DNA of 64,000 nt from Undibacterium sp. (GCA_030645915.1 JAUSNO010000033.1:24522-88521), one strand, 5' to 3'. Positions 46,341 through 56,280 are shown, counted from the first letter of the stretch. Program-made: numbers and translations. Notes: generated by a model not told the origin, from the letters alone.

Positions 46341-46376
46341 CTACGCGAGCTGTGTCGTAATTAAATTTTTGTAAAA

Positions 46377-46457
46377 TTAAAGAACGAATCTATAGATCAC
46401 ATATGCGCATGCCAAAATAAATGGAATATATGGCACATACAGCCTAAGGGTTTTCAT
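46377..46457 (-). CDS. Possible 26-residue membrane microprotein after metH
   Basis: Eleven bases after the metH stop codon, on the same strand, an ATG at 46457 (with another at 46460) opens 26 codons to TAA at 46377. TGAGG lies at ribosome-site distance. The product has a basic, aromatic N-terminus (MKTLRLYVPY) and one hydrophobic helix (IPFILACAYVIY) ending RFVL. I do not recognise it. Short frames occur by chance, but the ribosome site plus the membrane-helix composition make it worth testing. Confidence 0.35.
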   Translation of the reverse strand: MKTLRLYVPYIPFILACAYVIYRFVL

Positions 46458-46470
46458 CATGACCTCATCA

Positions 46471-49400
46471 TCACAAATTAGGCGCCAACCACCGCTCAAC
46501 CTCTTCCTTAGCCACACCGCGCCGCACAGCCATATCCACCACCTGATCATCGGCAATCTTACCCACACTAAAATACTTGGATTCAGGATGCGCAAAGTAA
46601 AAACCTGACACCGCCGCACCAGGTATCATCGCCCATGATTCAGTGATGTGCATGTCGATTTCTTCGCACTGCATTTGCTTAAACATCTCGGTTTTGACCG
46701 TATGTTCAGGGCAGGCCGGGTAACCGGGCGCAGGACGTATGCCCTTGTAGCTTTCTTTAATCAAATCGGCGTTCGATAACACCTCATTGCTGGCATAACC
46801 CCAGAGGTCTTTGCGTACGCGCTCATGCAGGCATTCGGCAAACGCTTCGGCCAATCTGTCGGCCAGAGATTTCAGCATGATGCTGCTGTAATCGTCATGC
46901 GCGTCTTCGAAACGTTTTTCGTATTTCTCGATTCCTAAGCCAGATGTCACCGCGAACATGCCGATGTAATCGGCGATACCGGATTCCTTAGGTGCGATGA
47001 AATCGGACAGGCATTGGTTCGGTCTTTGCACGCCATCGATAATCGGTTTTTCGGTTTGCTGGCGCGTGCCGTAATAGGTCAGCGCGACTTGGGTGCGCGT
47101 GTCATCCGTGTAGATCTCGATGTCGTCATCGTTGACGGTGTTGGCTGGCAATAGCGCGATGACACCGTTGGCGGTCAGCCAGCGGCCTTCGATAATTTTC
47201 TTTAACATCGCCTGGCCTTCTTCGTAGACCTTGCTGGCGGTTTCCCCAACCACCGGATCGGTCAGAATCGCGGGGAAGGGGCCGGCCAGATCCCAGGTCT
47301 GGAAGAACGGGCCCCAGTCTATGTATTGCGCGATGGTGGCGAGGTCGAAATTCTTGAAGATACGGCGGCCGATGAACTTCGGTTTGACTGGCGCATTGGC
47401 ACCTGTAAAACTGAGTTTCATTTTATTCGCGCGCGCCTGTTTCAGGGTCAGCATTGGTACCGCTTTTTTGTTCGCATGCTGCACGCGTATGCGTTCGTAA
47501 TCGGTGGCCAGTTCGCTCATGTACTGGTCGCGGCTTTCTGGCGTCAATAGCGATTGCGCTACCGAGACCGAGCGCGAGGCGTCGGCCACATACACCACCG
47601 GGCCTTCGTAATTCGGCGCGATCTTGACCGCAGTGTGGGCGCGGCTGGTGGTGGCGCCACCGATCAGCAGCGGGATTTTCAACATGCGGAAATGCGGGTC
47701 GCGCTGCATCTCTTTGGCGACGTAGGCCATCTCTTCTAAAGATGGGGTGATCAGACCGGAGAGGCCGATGATGTCGGCGTTTTCCAATTTTGCGCGTGCC
47801 AGAATTTCTGAGCAGGGCACCATTACACCCATGTTGACGACTTCAAAATTATTACATTGCAGGACCACGGTGACGATGTTTTTGCCGATGTCGTGCACGT
47901 CGCCCTTGACGGTGGCGATGACGATCTTGCCCTTAGGTTTATTGTCGCCGGACAGGCGTTTTTCTTCTTCAATAAACGGCACCAGATGCGCTACCGCCTG
48001 CTTCATCACACGCGCTGATTTAACCACTTGCGGCAAGAACATTTTGCCCTGGCCAAATAGGTCGCCGACGATATTCATACCAGCCATCAAAGGGCCTTCG
48101 ATCACGTGGATAGGGCGGCCGCCGCTATTGAGCACGTTCATGCGCGCTTCTTCGGTGTCTTCCACGATCCATTGCGTGATGCCGTGCACCATCGCATGCG
48201 ACAGACGCTTTTCGACAGTATCGCTGCGCCATTCCAGCGTGGCTTCTTCTTTCTTGCCGCCGGCTTTCAGCGTGGCGGCGATTTCTATCATGCGCTCGGT
48301 GGCGTCTTCGCGGCGGTTGAGCACCACGTCTTCGGTACGTTCGCGCAGCTCTGCGTCGAGCTCGCTGTAGAGGCCCATCATGCCGGCGTTGACGATACCC
48401 ATGGTCATGCCGGCCTGGATCGCGTGATATAAAAATACCGTGTGGATCGCTTCGCGTGCCGGGTCATTGCCACGGAAAGAGAAACTGACATTCGAGACAC
48501 CGCCGGAGATTTTCGCGCCCGGCAGATTCTGGTGTATCCAGCGCGTCGCATTGATGAAATCGACGGCGTAATTATTGTGCTCTTCGATACCGGTGGCGAT
48601 GGCGAAAATGTTCGGATCGAAGATGATGTCGTAAGGATCGAAATCGCATTTTTCTATCAACAGGTCGTAGGCGCGTTGGCAGATTTCTATCTTGCGCTCA
48701 TAGGTATCGGCCTGGCCTTTTTCATCAAAGGCCATGACGATCACTGCAGCGCCATAACGCTTGCAGAGCTTGGCCTGATGCAGGAATTGCGCTTCGCCTT
48801 CCTTCATCGAAATCGAGTTGACGATGGCCTTGCCCTGCACGCACTTCAGGCCCGCTTCTATCACTGACCATTTGCTGGAATCGATCATGATGGGCACGCG
48901 TGCGATGTCGGGTTCGGACGCAATCAGGTTTAAAAAGCGCGTCATGGCGGCTAGCGAATCGAGCATCGCTTCATCCATGTTGATGTCGATCACTTGCGCG
49001 CCGTTTTCTACCTGCTGGCGCGCTACCGCCAGCGCTTCATCGTATTGCTCGTTGAGGATCAGGCGGGCAAAGGCTTTCGAGCCGGTGACGTTGGTGCGCT
49101 CGCCGACGTTGACGAATAAAGAGTCGGCATCGATCGTGAACGGTTCCAGACCAGACAGGCGCATGGCAGGTGCGATCTGCGGAATGGCGCGTGGCGTCTG
49201 GCTTTGCAGCAGGTCGGCAATTGCCCTGATATGCGCAGGCGTGGTGCCGCAGCAGCCGCCAGCGATGTTGATGAAACCGGCTTCGGCAAATTCTTTCAGC
49301 AGGGCAGAAGTGTCGGCCGGCAGCTCGTCAAAGCCGGTGTCGCTCATCGGGTTGGGCAAACCGGCGTTTGGATAAATGCAGACAAAGGTGTCGGCGATCT

Positions 49401-50220
49401 TGGACAGCTCTTCGGCATACGGGCGCATCAGGGTGGCACCGAGTGCGCAATTGAGGCCAATCGTCAACGGTTTGGCATGGCGTACCGAATTCCAGAAAGC
49501 CGGTACGGTCTGGCCGGATAAAATCCGTCCTGAAGCATCGGTCACCGTGCCGGAAATCATGATCGGCAATTTCTTACCGCTCTCTTCAAAATACGTGTCA
49601 ATCGCAAACAGCGCAGCCTTGCAATTGAGGGTGTCAAAAATGGTTTCGACCAGCAGCACATCGGCTCCGCCTTCGACCAGGCCACGGGTTTGCTCCAGAT
49701 AGGCCTCTACCAGTTGATCAAAGGTGACGTTACGCGCGGCGGGGTCGTTGACGTCCGGCGAGATCGAGGCGGTTTTGGGGGTCGGCCCGAGTGCGCCGGC
49801 GACGAAGCGAGGCTTCTCGGCGCTACTAAATTTATCACAGGCGGCGCGCGCGATCTTGGCCGATGCCAGGTTCATCTCGTACGCCAGATGCGCCATGTGG
49901 TAATCGTCTTGCGCCACCGTGGTGGCACCGAAGGTATTGGTCTCGATCAGATCGGCGCCGGCGGCCAGATACTGTTCGTGAATTTCTTGAATGATGTGCG
50001 GCTGCGTCAGCGATAATAATTCGTTATTGCCTTTGACGAACAGCTCGCGCACGCCTGCCGGGCCAGTGAAATCTTTAAAGCGCTCGCCGCGATAATCTTC
50101 TTCAGTCAGCTTGTATTGCTGGATCATGGTGCCCATAGCGCCATCGAGGATCAGGATGCGCTGTTGCAGCAGCTCGCGTAAACGGGTTTCAGTGGCGGAA
50201 GGGGATGGCACGGTAGTCAT
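46471..50220 (-). CDS. metH: Cobalamin-dependent methionine synthase
   Basis: The 1249-residue protein is a complete single-chain MetH (E. coli 1227). The homocysteine domain (about 15-340) has zinc cysteines in GLNCALGA and [10 protein letters not shown]. The pterin domain (about 360-620) includes [11 protein letters not shown]. The cap and B12 domains (about 650-890) have [10 protein letters not shown], whose histidine is the lower cobalt ligand. The AdoMet reactivation domain (about 920-1245) has [13 protein letters not shown]. It transfers methyl from 5-methyltetrahydrofolate to homocysteine in the cytosol. ATG 50220 is preferred over an upstream extension. The leader upstream carries an intrinsic terminator and stem-loops, suggesting attenuation control. 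Confidence 0.97.
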   Translation of the reverse strand: MTTVPSPSATETRLRELLQQRILILDGAMGTMIQQYKLTEEDYRGERFKDFTGPAGVRELFVKGNNELLSLTQPHIIQEIHEQYLAAGADLIETNTFGATTVAQDDYHMAHLAYEMNLASAKIARAACDKFSSAEKPRFVAGALGPTPKTASISPDVNDPAARNVTFDQLVEAYLEQTRGLVEGGADVLLVETIFDTLNCKAALFAIDTYFEESGKKLPIMISGTVTDASGRILSGQTVPAFWNSVRHAKPLTIGLNCALGATLMRPYAEELSKIADTFVCIYPNAGLPNPMSDTGFDELPADTSALLKEFAEAGFINIAGGCCGTTPAHIRAIADLLQSQTPRAIPQIAPAMRLSGLEPFTIDADSLFVNVGERTNVTGSKAFARLILNEQYDEALAVARQQVENGAQVIDINMDEAMLDSLAAMTRFLNLIASEPDIARVPIMIDSSKWSVIEAGLKCVQGKAIVNSISMKEGEAQFLHQAKLCKRYGAAVIVMAFDEKGQADTYERKIEICQRAYDLLIEKCDFDPYDIIFDPNIFAIATGIEEHNNYAVDFINATRWIHQNLPGAKISGGVSNVSFSFRGNDPAREAIHTVFLYHAIQAGMTMGIVNAGMMGLYSELDAELRERTEDVVLNRREDATERMIEIAATLKAGGKKEEATLEWRSDTVEKRLSHAMVHGITQWIVEDTEEARMNVLNSGGRPIHVIEGPLMAGMNIVGDLFGQGKMFLPQVVKSARVMKQAVAHLVPFIEEEKRLSGDNKPKGKIVIATVKGDVHDIGKNIVTVVLQCNNFEVVNMGVMVPCSEILARAKLENADIIGLSGLITPSLEEMAYVAKEMQRDPHFRMLKIPLLIGGATTSRAHTAVKIAPNYEGPVVYVADASRSVSVAQSLLTPESRDQYMSELATDYERIRVQHANKKAVPMLTLKQARANKMKLSFTGANAPVKPKFIGRRIFKNFDLATIAQYIDWGPFFQTWDLAGPFPAILTDPVVGETASKVYEEGQAMLKKIIEGRWLTANGVIALLPANTVNDDDIEIYTDDTRTQVALTYYGTRQQTEKPIIDGVQRPNQCLSDFIAPKESGIADYIGMFAVTSGLGIEKYEKRFEDAHDDYSSIMLKSLADRLAEAFAECLHERVRKDLWGYASNEVLSNADLIKESYKGIRPAPGYPACPEHTVKTEMFKQMQCEEIDMHITESWAMIPGAAVSGFYFAHPESKYFSVGKIADDQVVDMAVRRGVAKEEVERWLAPNL

Positions 50221-50378
50221 AAATTCACTCGCAGAAAACAAAAAACCCGATCGACTCATGCAAACATTTGCAGGCGGGATCGGGTAAAAAGTTGGGCCTT
50301 GCCTTGAGGGCTGCTTTTAGCTGAACTTTGCACTTACTATCGCGCGCCCGCAATCGGAGTCTCAAATCGGCGCTGGGA
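50221..50378 (-). promoter_or_regulatory. Structured metH 5' leader, candidate riboswitch/attenuator
   Basis: About 158 nt lie between a TATAAT (50385-50390, reverse strand) and the metH ATG. In transcript order: stem GCGCC (50373-50369)/GGCGC (50348-50344) with loop containing TTTGAG; then stem AAAGTT/AACTTT enclosing GCCCTCAAGGC; the loops TTTGAG and CTCAAG are complementary; then a terminator. The pattern of cobalamin (B12 box), SAM-I or SAH riboswitches is not seen. Assignment as a regulatory RNA is inference. Confidence 0.5.
50236..50285 (-). terminator. Intrinsic terminator inside the metH leader
   Basis: On the reverse strand ACCCGATC (50285-50278) pairs with GATCGGGT (50252-50245), with an inner GCAAA/TTTGC, and is followed by six T. 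It ends about 20 bases before the metH start codon, so it must be conditional or leaky if metH is expressed from the upstream promoter. Confidence 0.8.
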
Positions 50379-50384
50379 GGGGAA

Positions 50385-50390
50385 ATTATA
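50385..50390 (-). promoter_or_regulatory. Candidate -10 (TATAAT) of metH
   Basis: A perfect TATAAT on the reverse strand. No clear -35 at 16-18 bases. Its position just after the terC terminator suits the metH promoter. Confidence 0.45.
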
Positions 50391-50435
50391 CGTCAAATCA
50401 AAGGCTTGAGCACTTTGCACCAATCACAATCGAGG

Positions 50436-50480
50436 CAAAAAATAAAAAAGGGGCGTATGCCGAAACCGGCGATACGCCCC
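50436..50480 (-). terminator. Intrinsic terminator of terC
   Basis: GGGGCGTAT (50450-50458) pairs with ATACGCCCC (50472-50480), extended by GCC/GGC. On the reverse strand the hairpin is followed by a T-rich run. Confidence 0.85.
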
Positions 50481-50527
50481 GAAGGGAAAACTTCAATCAA
50501 TAACAAGTCGAAAAATCAGTCTGAAAA

Positions 50528-51484
50528 TTAATCTCTCTTGCGGGTGGCAATCAGGCTGGCAATGACCGAGCTGGCGAGGATGCCACCGATCACTAGCAGC
50601 GAGACATTGGTCGGTACATGTATCCACTTCACGACCAGCATCTTGGTACCGACGAACATCAGTACAAATGCCAGGCCGAACTTCAACAAATGGAAACGGT
50701 TGGCCATATCAGCGAGCAGGAAGTACAGTGCGCGTAAACCCATGATCGCAAAAATGTTGGAGGTAAAGACGATAAATGGATCGGTCGTTACCGCAAAAAT
50801 AGCAGGGATGGAATCGACAGCAAAAATCACGTCCGAGACTTCAATCAGTATCAAGACCAGCAGCAAAGGAGTGAACACACGCTTGCCGTTTTCGATGACG
50901 CTGAACTTCTCTTTATGGAATTTATCTGTAAAAGGCAGCAGTTTCTTGGCCAGGCGTAGCACCGGATTGGCACTTAGGTCAGGCTCTTTCTCTGCCGCGA
51001 CCAGCATGCGCAGCCCGGTAAAGAGCAAGAAGATGCCGAACAAATACAGCACCCAGGAAAATTGCGTCACGACCCAGGTGCCCGCCATGATCATCGCAAT
51101 GCGCATGACGATCGCGCCCAGTACGCCGTACAGCAAGACCTTGCGCTGGTATTGCACCGGCACCGAGAAATGGCTGAAAATAAGTAAGAAGACAAACACA
51201 TTATCGACAGAAAGCGATTTTTCAATCACGTAACCGGCGAGAAACTCCATGGTTTTAGCATCGGCAATGGTACGCCCGACGGTGTCGCTCAGGTGCATCC
51301 ACATACCGAGGGCAAACAGCAGGGAAAGGCTGACCCAGATACCGGACCAGATTGCCGCTTCCTTGACGCTGACCTTGTGTGAGCGCGAGCCGCCCAGTGC
51401 AAAAACGTCCAGCGCCACCATGCCGATCACAAAGGCGATAAAGGCGCCCCACATCCAGGGTTGGGCAATGGTTTCTATCATCAT
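50528..51484 (-). CDS. TerC/Alx family integral membrane protein
   Basis: The 318-residue protein has about nine hydrophobic helices and the TerC hallmarks EKSLSVDNVFVFLLIF and EVSDVIFAVDSIPAIFAVT, with buried acidic residues in SVDNVF and FAVDSIPA that are thought to bind metal. Length and the GAFIAFVIGMVALDVFALG start match the Alx subgroup, linked to Mn2+ export and alkaline stress in E. coli. The yybP-ykoY manganese riboswitch that precedes alx there was not recognised in the short leader here. A second ATG at 51481 suits the GAAGGA ribosome site slightly better. Downstream of yccA in the same direction. Confidence 0.92.
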   Translation of the reverse strand: MMIETIAQPWMWGAFIAFVIGMVALDVFALGGSRSHKVSVKEAAIWSGIWVSLSLLFALGMWMHLSDTVGRTIADAKTMEFLAGYVIEKSLSVDNVFVFLLIFSHFSVPVQYQRKVLLYGVLGAIVMRIAMIMAGTWVVTQFSWVLYLFGIFLLFTGLRMLVAAEKEPDLSANPVLRLAKKLLPFTDKFHKEKFSVIENGKRVFTPLLLVLILIEVSDVIFAVDSIPAIFAVTTDPFIVFTSNIFAIMGLRALYFLLADMANRFHLLKFGLAFVLMFVGTKMLVVKWIHVPTNVSLLVIGGILASSVIASLIATRKRD

Positions 51485-51509
51485 GTATTCCTTCTCTTGT
51501 TCTTTTAAT

Positions 51510-51543
51510 GACAGAGCGCCTGGATTTCTTCAGGCGCTCTGTC
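51510..51543. repeat. Perfect 13-bp hairpin between yccA and terC
   Basis: GACAGAGCGCCTG (51510-51522) and CAGGCGCTCTGTC (51531-51543) pair around 8 bases, 26 bases upstream of the terC start. No T-tract follows on the reverse strand, so it looks more like a leader structure or mRNA-stability hairpin than a terminator. Confidence 0.7.
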
Positions 51544-51596
51544 GGTGTTACTTCGGACTTCTGACTTTTATTGAGCGATCAAAGCCGCTCACTGAT

Positions 51597-52283
51597 TTAT
51601 TCTTTTTCAATAAATCCCAGCAAATGCAATAGGCTGGTGAACAGATTGAAGATCGTGATATACAGGCTGACGGTTGCCATGATGTAGTTGGTTTCGCCGC
51701 CACGAATGATATTGCTGGTTTCAAACAGGATCATACCGGACATCAGCAACACCATGACGGCTGAAATGGTCAACGACAGCGCCGGGATCTGGAAGAAGAT
51801 CGCGCCCAGGCTGGCGACAAAAGCGACCAGCATGCCTATCATCAAAAAACCGCTCATGAAGCTAAAGTCGCGTTTGCTGATCAGCACGTAGGCGGACAAG
51901 CCCATGAAGATGATGCCGGTCAGGCCCATTGCGCTCATCACGATGCTGCTACCGCCAGGCATGGCAAGATAACGGCTGATGATGGGGCCAAGGGTCATGC
52001 CCATGAAACCGGTCAGGGCGAATACTGAAGCGATACCCCAGGCGCTGTTGCGTAATTTTGTCGTGAGAAACAGCAAGCCGAAGTAGCCGACCAGCGTAAT
52101 GATGATGCCCGGGCTAGGTAATGAAAAAGCGACACTTGCGCCGGCAGTCAAAGCGGAAAACAGCAAGGTCATGGACAGCAACATATACGTATTGCGCAGC
52201 ACTTTTTGGCCGGCATTGGCACTGCTATCGACATAATCGACGGTTTGCGCATCGCGAACATTAGAACGGCTTAAAATTTTCAT
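51597..52283 (-). CDS. Bax inhibitor-1 / YccA family membrane protein
   Basis: The 228-residue protein has a short soluble N-terminus and seven hydrophobic helices. VLRNTYMLLSMTLLFSALTAG at the first helix and the C-terminal segment GGETNYIMATVSLYITIFNLFTSLLHLLG are characteristic of the YccA/BI-1 family (UPF0005). In E. coli YccA binds and restrains the membrane protease FtsH; family members in other organisms conduct Ca2+. Location is the inner membrane. It is 112 bases upstream of terC and divergent from a LysR gene. Confidence 0.93.
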   Translation of the reverse strand: MKILSRSNVRDAQTVDYVDSSANAGQKVLRNTYMLLSMTLLFSALTAGASVAFSLPSPGIIITLVGYFGLLFLTTKLRNSAWGIASVFALTGFMGMTLGPIISRYLAMPGGSSIVMSAMGLTGIIFMGLSAYVLISKRDFSFMSGFLMIGMLVAFVASLGAIFFQIPALSLTISAVMVLLMSGMILFETSNIIRGGETNYIMATVSLYITIFNLFTSLLHLLGFIEKE

Positions 52284-52446
52284 GCTTTTCTCCTGAAATA
52301 TGGAAGGCTCTATCTTGAACTAAAGCGCCTTCGCCTTCGGAATAGAAGGTCTGGCCATTGTAGATGCTGGCAAATGACAAAAAAAGTCGAATATAATTGA
52401 TGAATACTTCGTAAATTTCGATGGTTTTAGTTTATTGGGAGTGCTT

Positions 52447-53373
52447 ATGTCCAGCATCAATTACAAGCATCTGCATTATTTTTGGGTGGTCGCCAAGGCG
52501 GGCAGCATCGCGCGCGCCAGTGAGCAATTGCACCTGACGCCACAAACCATCAGCGGCCAGCTAAGCCTGTTCGAGTCTGTGCAGGGTGAGCAACTGTTCA
52601 AAAAAAGCGGCCGCAATCTGGAGCTGACCGAGGCCGGGCGCTTGGTGCTGAGCTACGCGGAGGAAATTTTTTCGCTGGGGCAGGAGCTGGAACAGGTGTT
52701 ACATCACCGGCCAACGGAGCGTACCGTCCAGTTGCGTGTGGGGGTCTCGGATGCAGTGGCAAAAGCGGTGGCGTATCGCCTGCTGGAGCCTGCGCTGGCG
52801 CTGCCACAAACGCTGAGAATCAACTGCCGTGAGGGTAAGCTGGAATATCTGCTGGCAGAACTGGCGATGCATAAGCTCGACATCGTCATCACCGATACGC
52901 CCATGCCGCCGACGGTGAATGTGCGCGGTTTTACCCATCAATTGGGCGAGTGTGGCATCAGTTTTTTTGCGACCAAAGCCTTATTGCAGGAATATCCTGC
53001 GCCATTTCCAGCCTGCCTGGACGGTGCACCTTTGTTGTTGCCCGGAGAAGATTCGGCGCTGCGCTCCAAACTCATGCATTGGCTGAACGCTCAGCAATTA
53101 CATCCGCGTATCGCCGGAGAGTTCGACGACAGCGCCCTGATGAGCGCCTTCGGCCAGGCCGGAGCAGGTTTTTTCGCCGCACCATCGGCGATTGCCGACA
53201 TGGTGATGCGCCAGTACGATGTGCAATTGCTGGGAAGTACCGACGAGATCAAGGAGCAGTTTTATGCCATTTCGGTACAAAGGAAACTCACGCATCCTGC
53301 AGTGCTGGCGATCAGCCGCGCGGCGCAGAAGACTTTATTTGGTGAGGTAAGCTCAACAGAAAATCTGCCCTGA
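52447..53373 (+). CDS. LysR family transcriptional regulator, NhaR-like
   Basis: The 308-residue protein starts with the LysR HTH (INYKHLHYFWVVAKAGSIARASEQLHLTPQTISGQLSLFE), a pattern typical of NhaR, the activator of Na+/H+ antiporter genes. The co-inducer domain follows (about 90-300; VRVGVSDAVAKAVAYRLLEPAL). ATG 52447 lies 5 bases after GGGAG. No nhaA is next to it; it is divergent from yccA-terC across 163 bases, and yccA or terC, both linked to membrane or ion stress, are candidate targets. Confidence 0.88.
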   Translation: MSSINYKHLHYFWVVAKAGSIARASEQLHLTPQTISGQLSLFESVQGEQLFKKSGRNLELTEAGRLVLSYAEEIFSLGQELEQVLHHRPTERTVQLRVGVSDAVAKAVAYRLLEPALALPQTLRINCREGKLEYLLAELAMHKLDIVITDTPMPPTVNVRGFTHQLGECGISFFATKALLQEYPAPFPACLDGAPLLLPGEDSALRSKLMHWLNAQQLHPRIAGEFDDSALMSAFGQAGAGFFAAPSAIADMVMRQYDVQLLGSTDEIKEQFYAISVQRKLTHPAVLAISRAAQKTLFGEVSSTENLP

Positions 53374-53408
53374 AGCTGATGCGCTTGAATTAAATAATTA
53401 AGCACTAT

Positions 53409-53422
53409 GGGGGGGAGTATAT
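53409..53422. repeat. GGGGGGGAGTATAT motif between convergent genes
   Basis: Copy of the recurrent GGGAGTATA motif, here with a run of seven G, in the 77-bp gap between the LysR gene and fmt. No terminator hairpin is visible in this gap. Confidence 0.4.
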
Positions 53423-53450
53423 TGTCTAGCCAAGGTTCGTGCGCGAGATG

Positions 53451-54431
53451 CTAGTGTGTAAATATTTGCCCGGGAGTGATGGCAAAACCCTTCAAAAATT
53501 CCGCTGCCGGCAAGCGCTTTCCGCCTGCTTTTTGCAATTCGGTCAGGCGCAAAAAGGAGTCGCCCGATGCGCAGGCAACGATGACACCATCCTGCGCGCT
53601 GGCGGAAATGACCTGGCCCGACTCAGTATGGGTGTCAGCCATGTGTGCAGCACCTGCGATGATTTCTGCACGCCAGATTTTGACGATTGCACCATCCAGA
53701 TTGGCGTGCGCGCCGGGGAAAGGGTTGAAGGCGCGAATTTTCCGGTCTAGCGCGAGTGCCGACAAATTGAAATCCAGCGCAGCCTCTTCCTTACTGATCT
53801 TCGCCGCATAAGTCACGCCCTGCTCAGGTTGTACTATGGCGTGCATTGGCCCTTGCTCCATCTGGCGCAGGACCTTGACGATCATCTCGCCACCCAAGGT
53901 CGCCAGCGCGTCGTGCAGGCGGCCGGTGCTGTCGTCAGGGGCAATCGGGATACTTTCTATCGCCAGCATCGGGCCGGTATCGAGCCCCTGTTCCATTTGC
54001 ATGATGGTAATACCGGTAGTGCTGTCGCCACTCTCTATGGCCCGGTGGATAGGCGCAGCGCCCCGCCAGCGTGGTAGCAAGGAACCATGAATATTGACGC
54101 AACCGAGTGGAGGAATGTCCAGCACGCTAGTCGGCAAGATCAAGCCATATGCAGCCACCACCATCACATCATGTGGTGTATTTTGCAGCAACATATGCGC
54201 TTGCTGCGCGTCATCCGGATACTTGCCGTCCAGCCGCAGCGAGATCGGTTGCGCTACCGGAATCTGGTGCTGCAAGGCAAATTGCTTGACGGCCGAGGCG
54301 TGCATTTGCATGCCGCGACCTGCCGGACGATCTGGCTGCGTCAATACCAATACAATCTCAAAGCCCGCTTCATGCAAGGCCTTGAGTGCAACGGCGGCAA
54401 ATTCAGGCGTACCGGCAAAGACGATTTTCAT
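53451..54431 (-). CDS. fmt: Methionyl-tRNA formyltransferase
   Basis: The 326-residue protein has the N-terminal [15 protein letters not shown] start, the catalytic segment [16 protein letters not shown] with Asn and His, and Asp in GLDTGPML, then a C-terminal OB-like domain for tRNA binding (from about 210). It formylates Met-tRNAfMet from 10-formyltetrahydrofolate. Its ATG overlaps the def stop by 4 bases (ATGA), the usual def-fmt operon. Confidence 0.97.
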   Translation of the reverse strand: MKIVFAGTPEFAAVALKALHEAGFEIVLVLTQPDRPAGRGMQMHASAVKQFALQHQIPVAQPISLRLDGKYPDDAQQAHMLLQNTPHDVMVVAAYGLILPTSVLDIPPLGCVNIHGSLLPRWRGAAPIHRAIESGDSTTGITIMQMEQGLDTGPMLAIESIPIAPDDSTGRLHDALATLGGEMIVKVLRQMEQGPMHAIVQPEQGVTYAAKISKEEAALDFNLSALALDRKIRAFNPFPGAHANLDGAIVKIWRAEIIAGAAHMADTHTESGQVISASAQDGVIVACASGDSFLRLTELQKAGGKRLPAAEFLKGFAITPGQIFTH

Positions 54432-54958
54432 CGGCGGCCACGCTGCTTGTCGTATTGTTCCTGGCGCTCTTCCTTGATCATTTTTGTCTTGATGCGATTG
54501 CGTTTTAACGGCGACAAGTATTCGACAAAGACTTTGCCAATCAGATGATCCATCTCATGCTGAACACACACCGCCAGCAGGCCATCGGCGTGCAACTCAA
54601 ACGACTTGCCGTCGATATCAAGTGCCCGCACCTTGACTTCAGCCGCGCGTTCTACGCCGTCATAAATGCCCGGCACTGAGAGGCAGCCTTCGTCATACAT
54701 CTTGCGCTCGGCACTGGCCCAGATGATTTCAGGATTGATCAGAATCAGTAAATCGGAGTTGGTTTCAGACGTATCGATCACGACCAATTGTTCGTGCACA
54801 TCGACTTGAGGCGCAGCCAAACCTACGCCGGGCGCGTCGTACATGGTCTCCGCCATATCGCTGGTAAGCTTTTTCAGTCGTTCATCAAATAGCGTGATTG
54901 GTTTGGCGATCTTATGCAGGCGCGGATCGGGATAACGGAGGATATTAAGTATAGACAT
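54428..54958 (-). CDS. def: Peptide deformylase
   Basis: The 176-residue protein has all three PDF motifs: [13 protein letters not shown] and QHEMDHL, providing Gln, the Cys metal ligand, two His ligands and the catalytic Glu. It removes the formyl group from nascent proteins using Fe2+ or similar. ATG 54958 matches the family start ([14 protein letters not shown]); an ATG 7 codons up is less likely. Translationally coupled to fmt. Confidence 0.97.
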   Translation of the reverse strand: MSILNILRYPDPRLHKIAKPITLFDERLKKLTSDMAETMYDAPGVGLAAPQVDVHEQLVVIDTSETNSDLLILINPEIIWASAERKMYDEGCLSVPGIYDGVERAAEVKVRALDIDGKSFELHADGLLAVCVQHEMDHLIGKVFVEYLSPLKRNRIKTKMIKEERQEQYDKQRGRR

Positions 54959-55154
54959 AGGGCTTTTCACAACAGACAAGTGCCGTCGTAGTGCGGTTTT
55001 TCTTGCTAGTTCAAGGATTTATGGGCAGAATTTGATCCAAATTGGCAAGTTTAGTGACATCATGCCTGACTATGCAAGAGAATGTAAAACTTGCTACAGG
55101 CATATTAAAGATGTGGCATTATCAAAAACCAGAATCAGGCATCGGACAAATTTC

Positions 55155-56252
55155 ATGAAAAAGTTTAGCACAATCGCTCTACTCCTTGCTATCGCCTTTC
55201 CGGCTCTGCATGCCTCACACGCCTTCGCTCAGGAAGAAAAAATTTCTGCCAAGAGCAATAAATGTGCATTTCTGCCCGATGCACCGGACAAGCATGTCGT
55301 CGTTAAGGGCGATACGCTGTGGGGCATTTCCGGGAAGTTTTTACAAAATCCGTGGTGCTGGCCAGAAGTCTGGGGCATGAATAAGGAAGAAATTCGCAAT
55401 CCTCACTGGATTTACCCCAATCAGATCGTTTACTTCGACCGGACTACAGGTCGATTGCGTTTGGGCAGCCCTGTTGGCGCCAATGGCTCGGGATCTTCAG
55501 GAACGACGCGACTTTCGCCCCAGATCCGCACCCAAAGCTTGGGTACGGATGCGATCCCGGCGATTCCATCAAATGTGATTGAGCCATTCCTCTCTCAGCC
55601 TTTAATCATTGAACAAGACGAAATGGCGAACACGCCGCGTATCGTTGCCGCGCAAGAAGGTCGCGTGAATATGGCCAAGGGCGATAAAGCTTACGTTCGT
55701 GGAGATCTCAAAGGCGGCACCTCTTTCCAGGTTTTCCGTCCCGGTGCACCGCTGAAAGATCCTGAAACCAAAAAAGTGATCGGTTTTGAAGCCGTGTTTT
55801 TGGGCACGGTTAAGCTGGAACGCACGGCAAAAACGCCAGATGGCGTTGATACCTTCATGGTGGTCAATTCTAAGGAAGAAATGGCTGTTGGCGATCGTCT
55901 TAAGCCTATTCCTCCGACGCCGATTCAGAATTACATGCCGCATCGACCTGAGCAAGCAACAAAGGCGCGCGTGGTGTCGATTTATGGCGGTGTGAGTCAG
56001 GCTGGACAAAATCAGATTGTGAGCATCAACCGGGGTTCCGATGCTGGCCTTGATATAGGCAGTGTGCTGGAATTGGCACGTTATGGTCAGATCGTTGCGG
56101 ATCGCACCGATAATAAAAAACCAATACGTTTGCCTGATGAAACCTACGGTACTTTGTTTGTTTTCCGTGTGTTTAAGAATATCTCTTATGGTTTGGTGAT
56201 GCAGGTGACAGACAGTGTGTCTGTTGGTGACGTCGCACAATCTCCAGAATAA
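55155..56252 (+). CDS. Secreted LysM-domain protein
   Basis: The 365-residue protein has a signal peptide (about 1-25, AFA-QE). A LysM domain (about 48-98; HVVVKGDTLWGISGKFLQNPWCWPEVWGMNKEEIRNPHWIYPNQI) should bind peptidoglycan. The remaining 250 residues lack a recognised catalytic motif; they contain a conserved-looking beta-rich region (RGSDAGLDIGSVLELARYG). Proteins of this type sit next to dprA in many Burkholderiales and are annotated only as LysM peptidoglycan-binding proteins. ATG 55155 is chosen for the signal peptide; upstream frame to 55032 is not plausible. Divergent from def. Confidence 0.9.
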   Translation: MKKFSTIALLLAIAFPALHASHAFAQEEKISAKSNKCAFLPDAPDKHVVVKGDTLWGISGKFLQNPWCWPEVWGMNKEEIRNPHWIYPNQIVYFDRTTGRLRLGSPVGANGSGSSGTTRLSPQIRTQSLGTDAIPAIPSNVIEPFLSQPLIIEQDEMANTPRIVAAQEGRVNMAKGDKAYVRGDLKGGTSFQVFRPGAPLKDPETKKVIGFEAVFLGTVKLERTAKTPDGVDTFMVVNSKEEMAVGDRLKPIPPTPIQNYMPHRPEQATKARVVSIYGGVSQAGQNQIVSINRGSDAGLDIGSVLELARYGQIVADRTDNKKPIRLPDETYGTLFVFRVFKNISYGLVMQVTDSVSVGDVAQSPE

Positions 56253-56280
56253 GCACTGACCCGTCAGCGCTGAGAGTTCT

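Noticed and set aside
50221..50400. Known cobalamin, SAM-I or SAH riboswitch upstream of metH
   Set aside because: B12-box, SAM-I core and SAH GAGGAGCGCUGC-like elements were looked for and not found; the leader is reported as unclassified instead.
51485..51596. yybP-ykoY manganese riboswitch before terC
   Set aside because: Only a simple 13-bp hairpin is present; the paired-loop consensus of that class is not visible in 112 bases.
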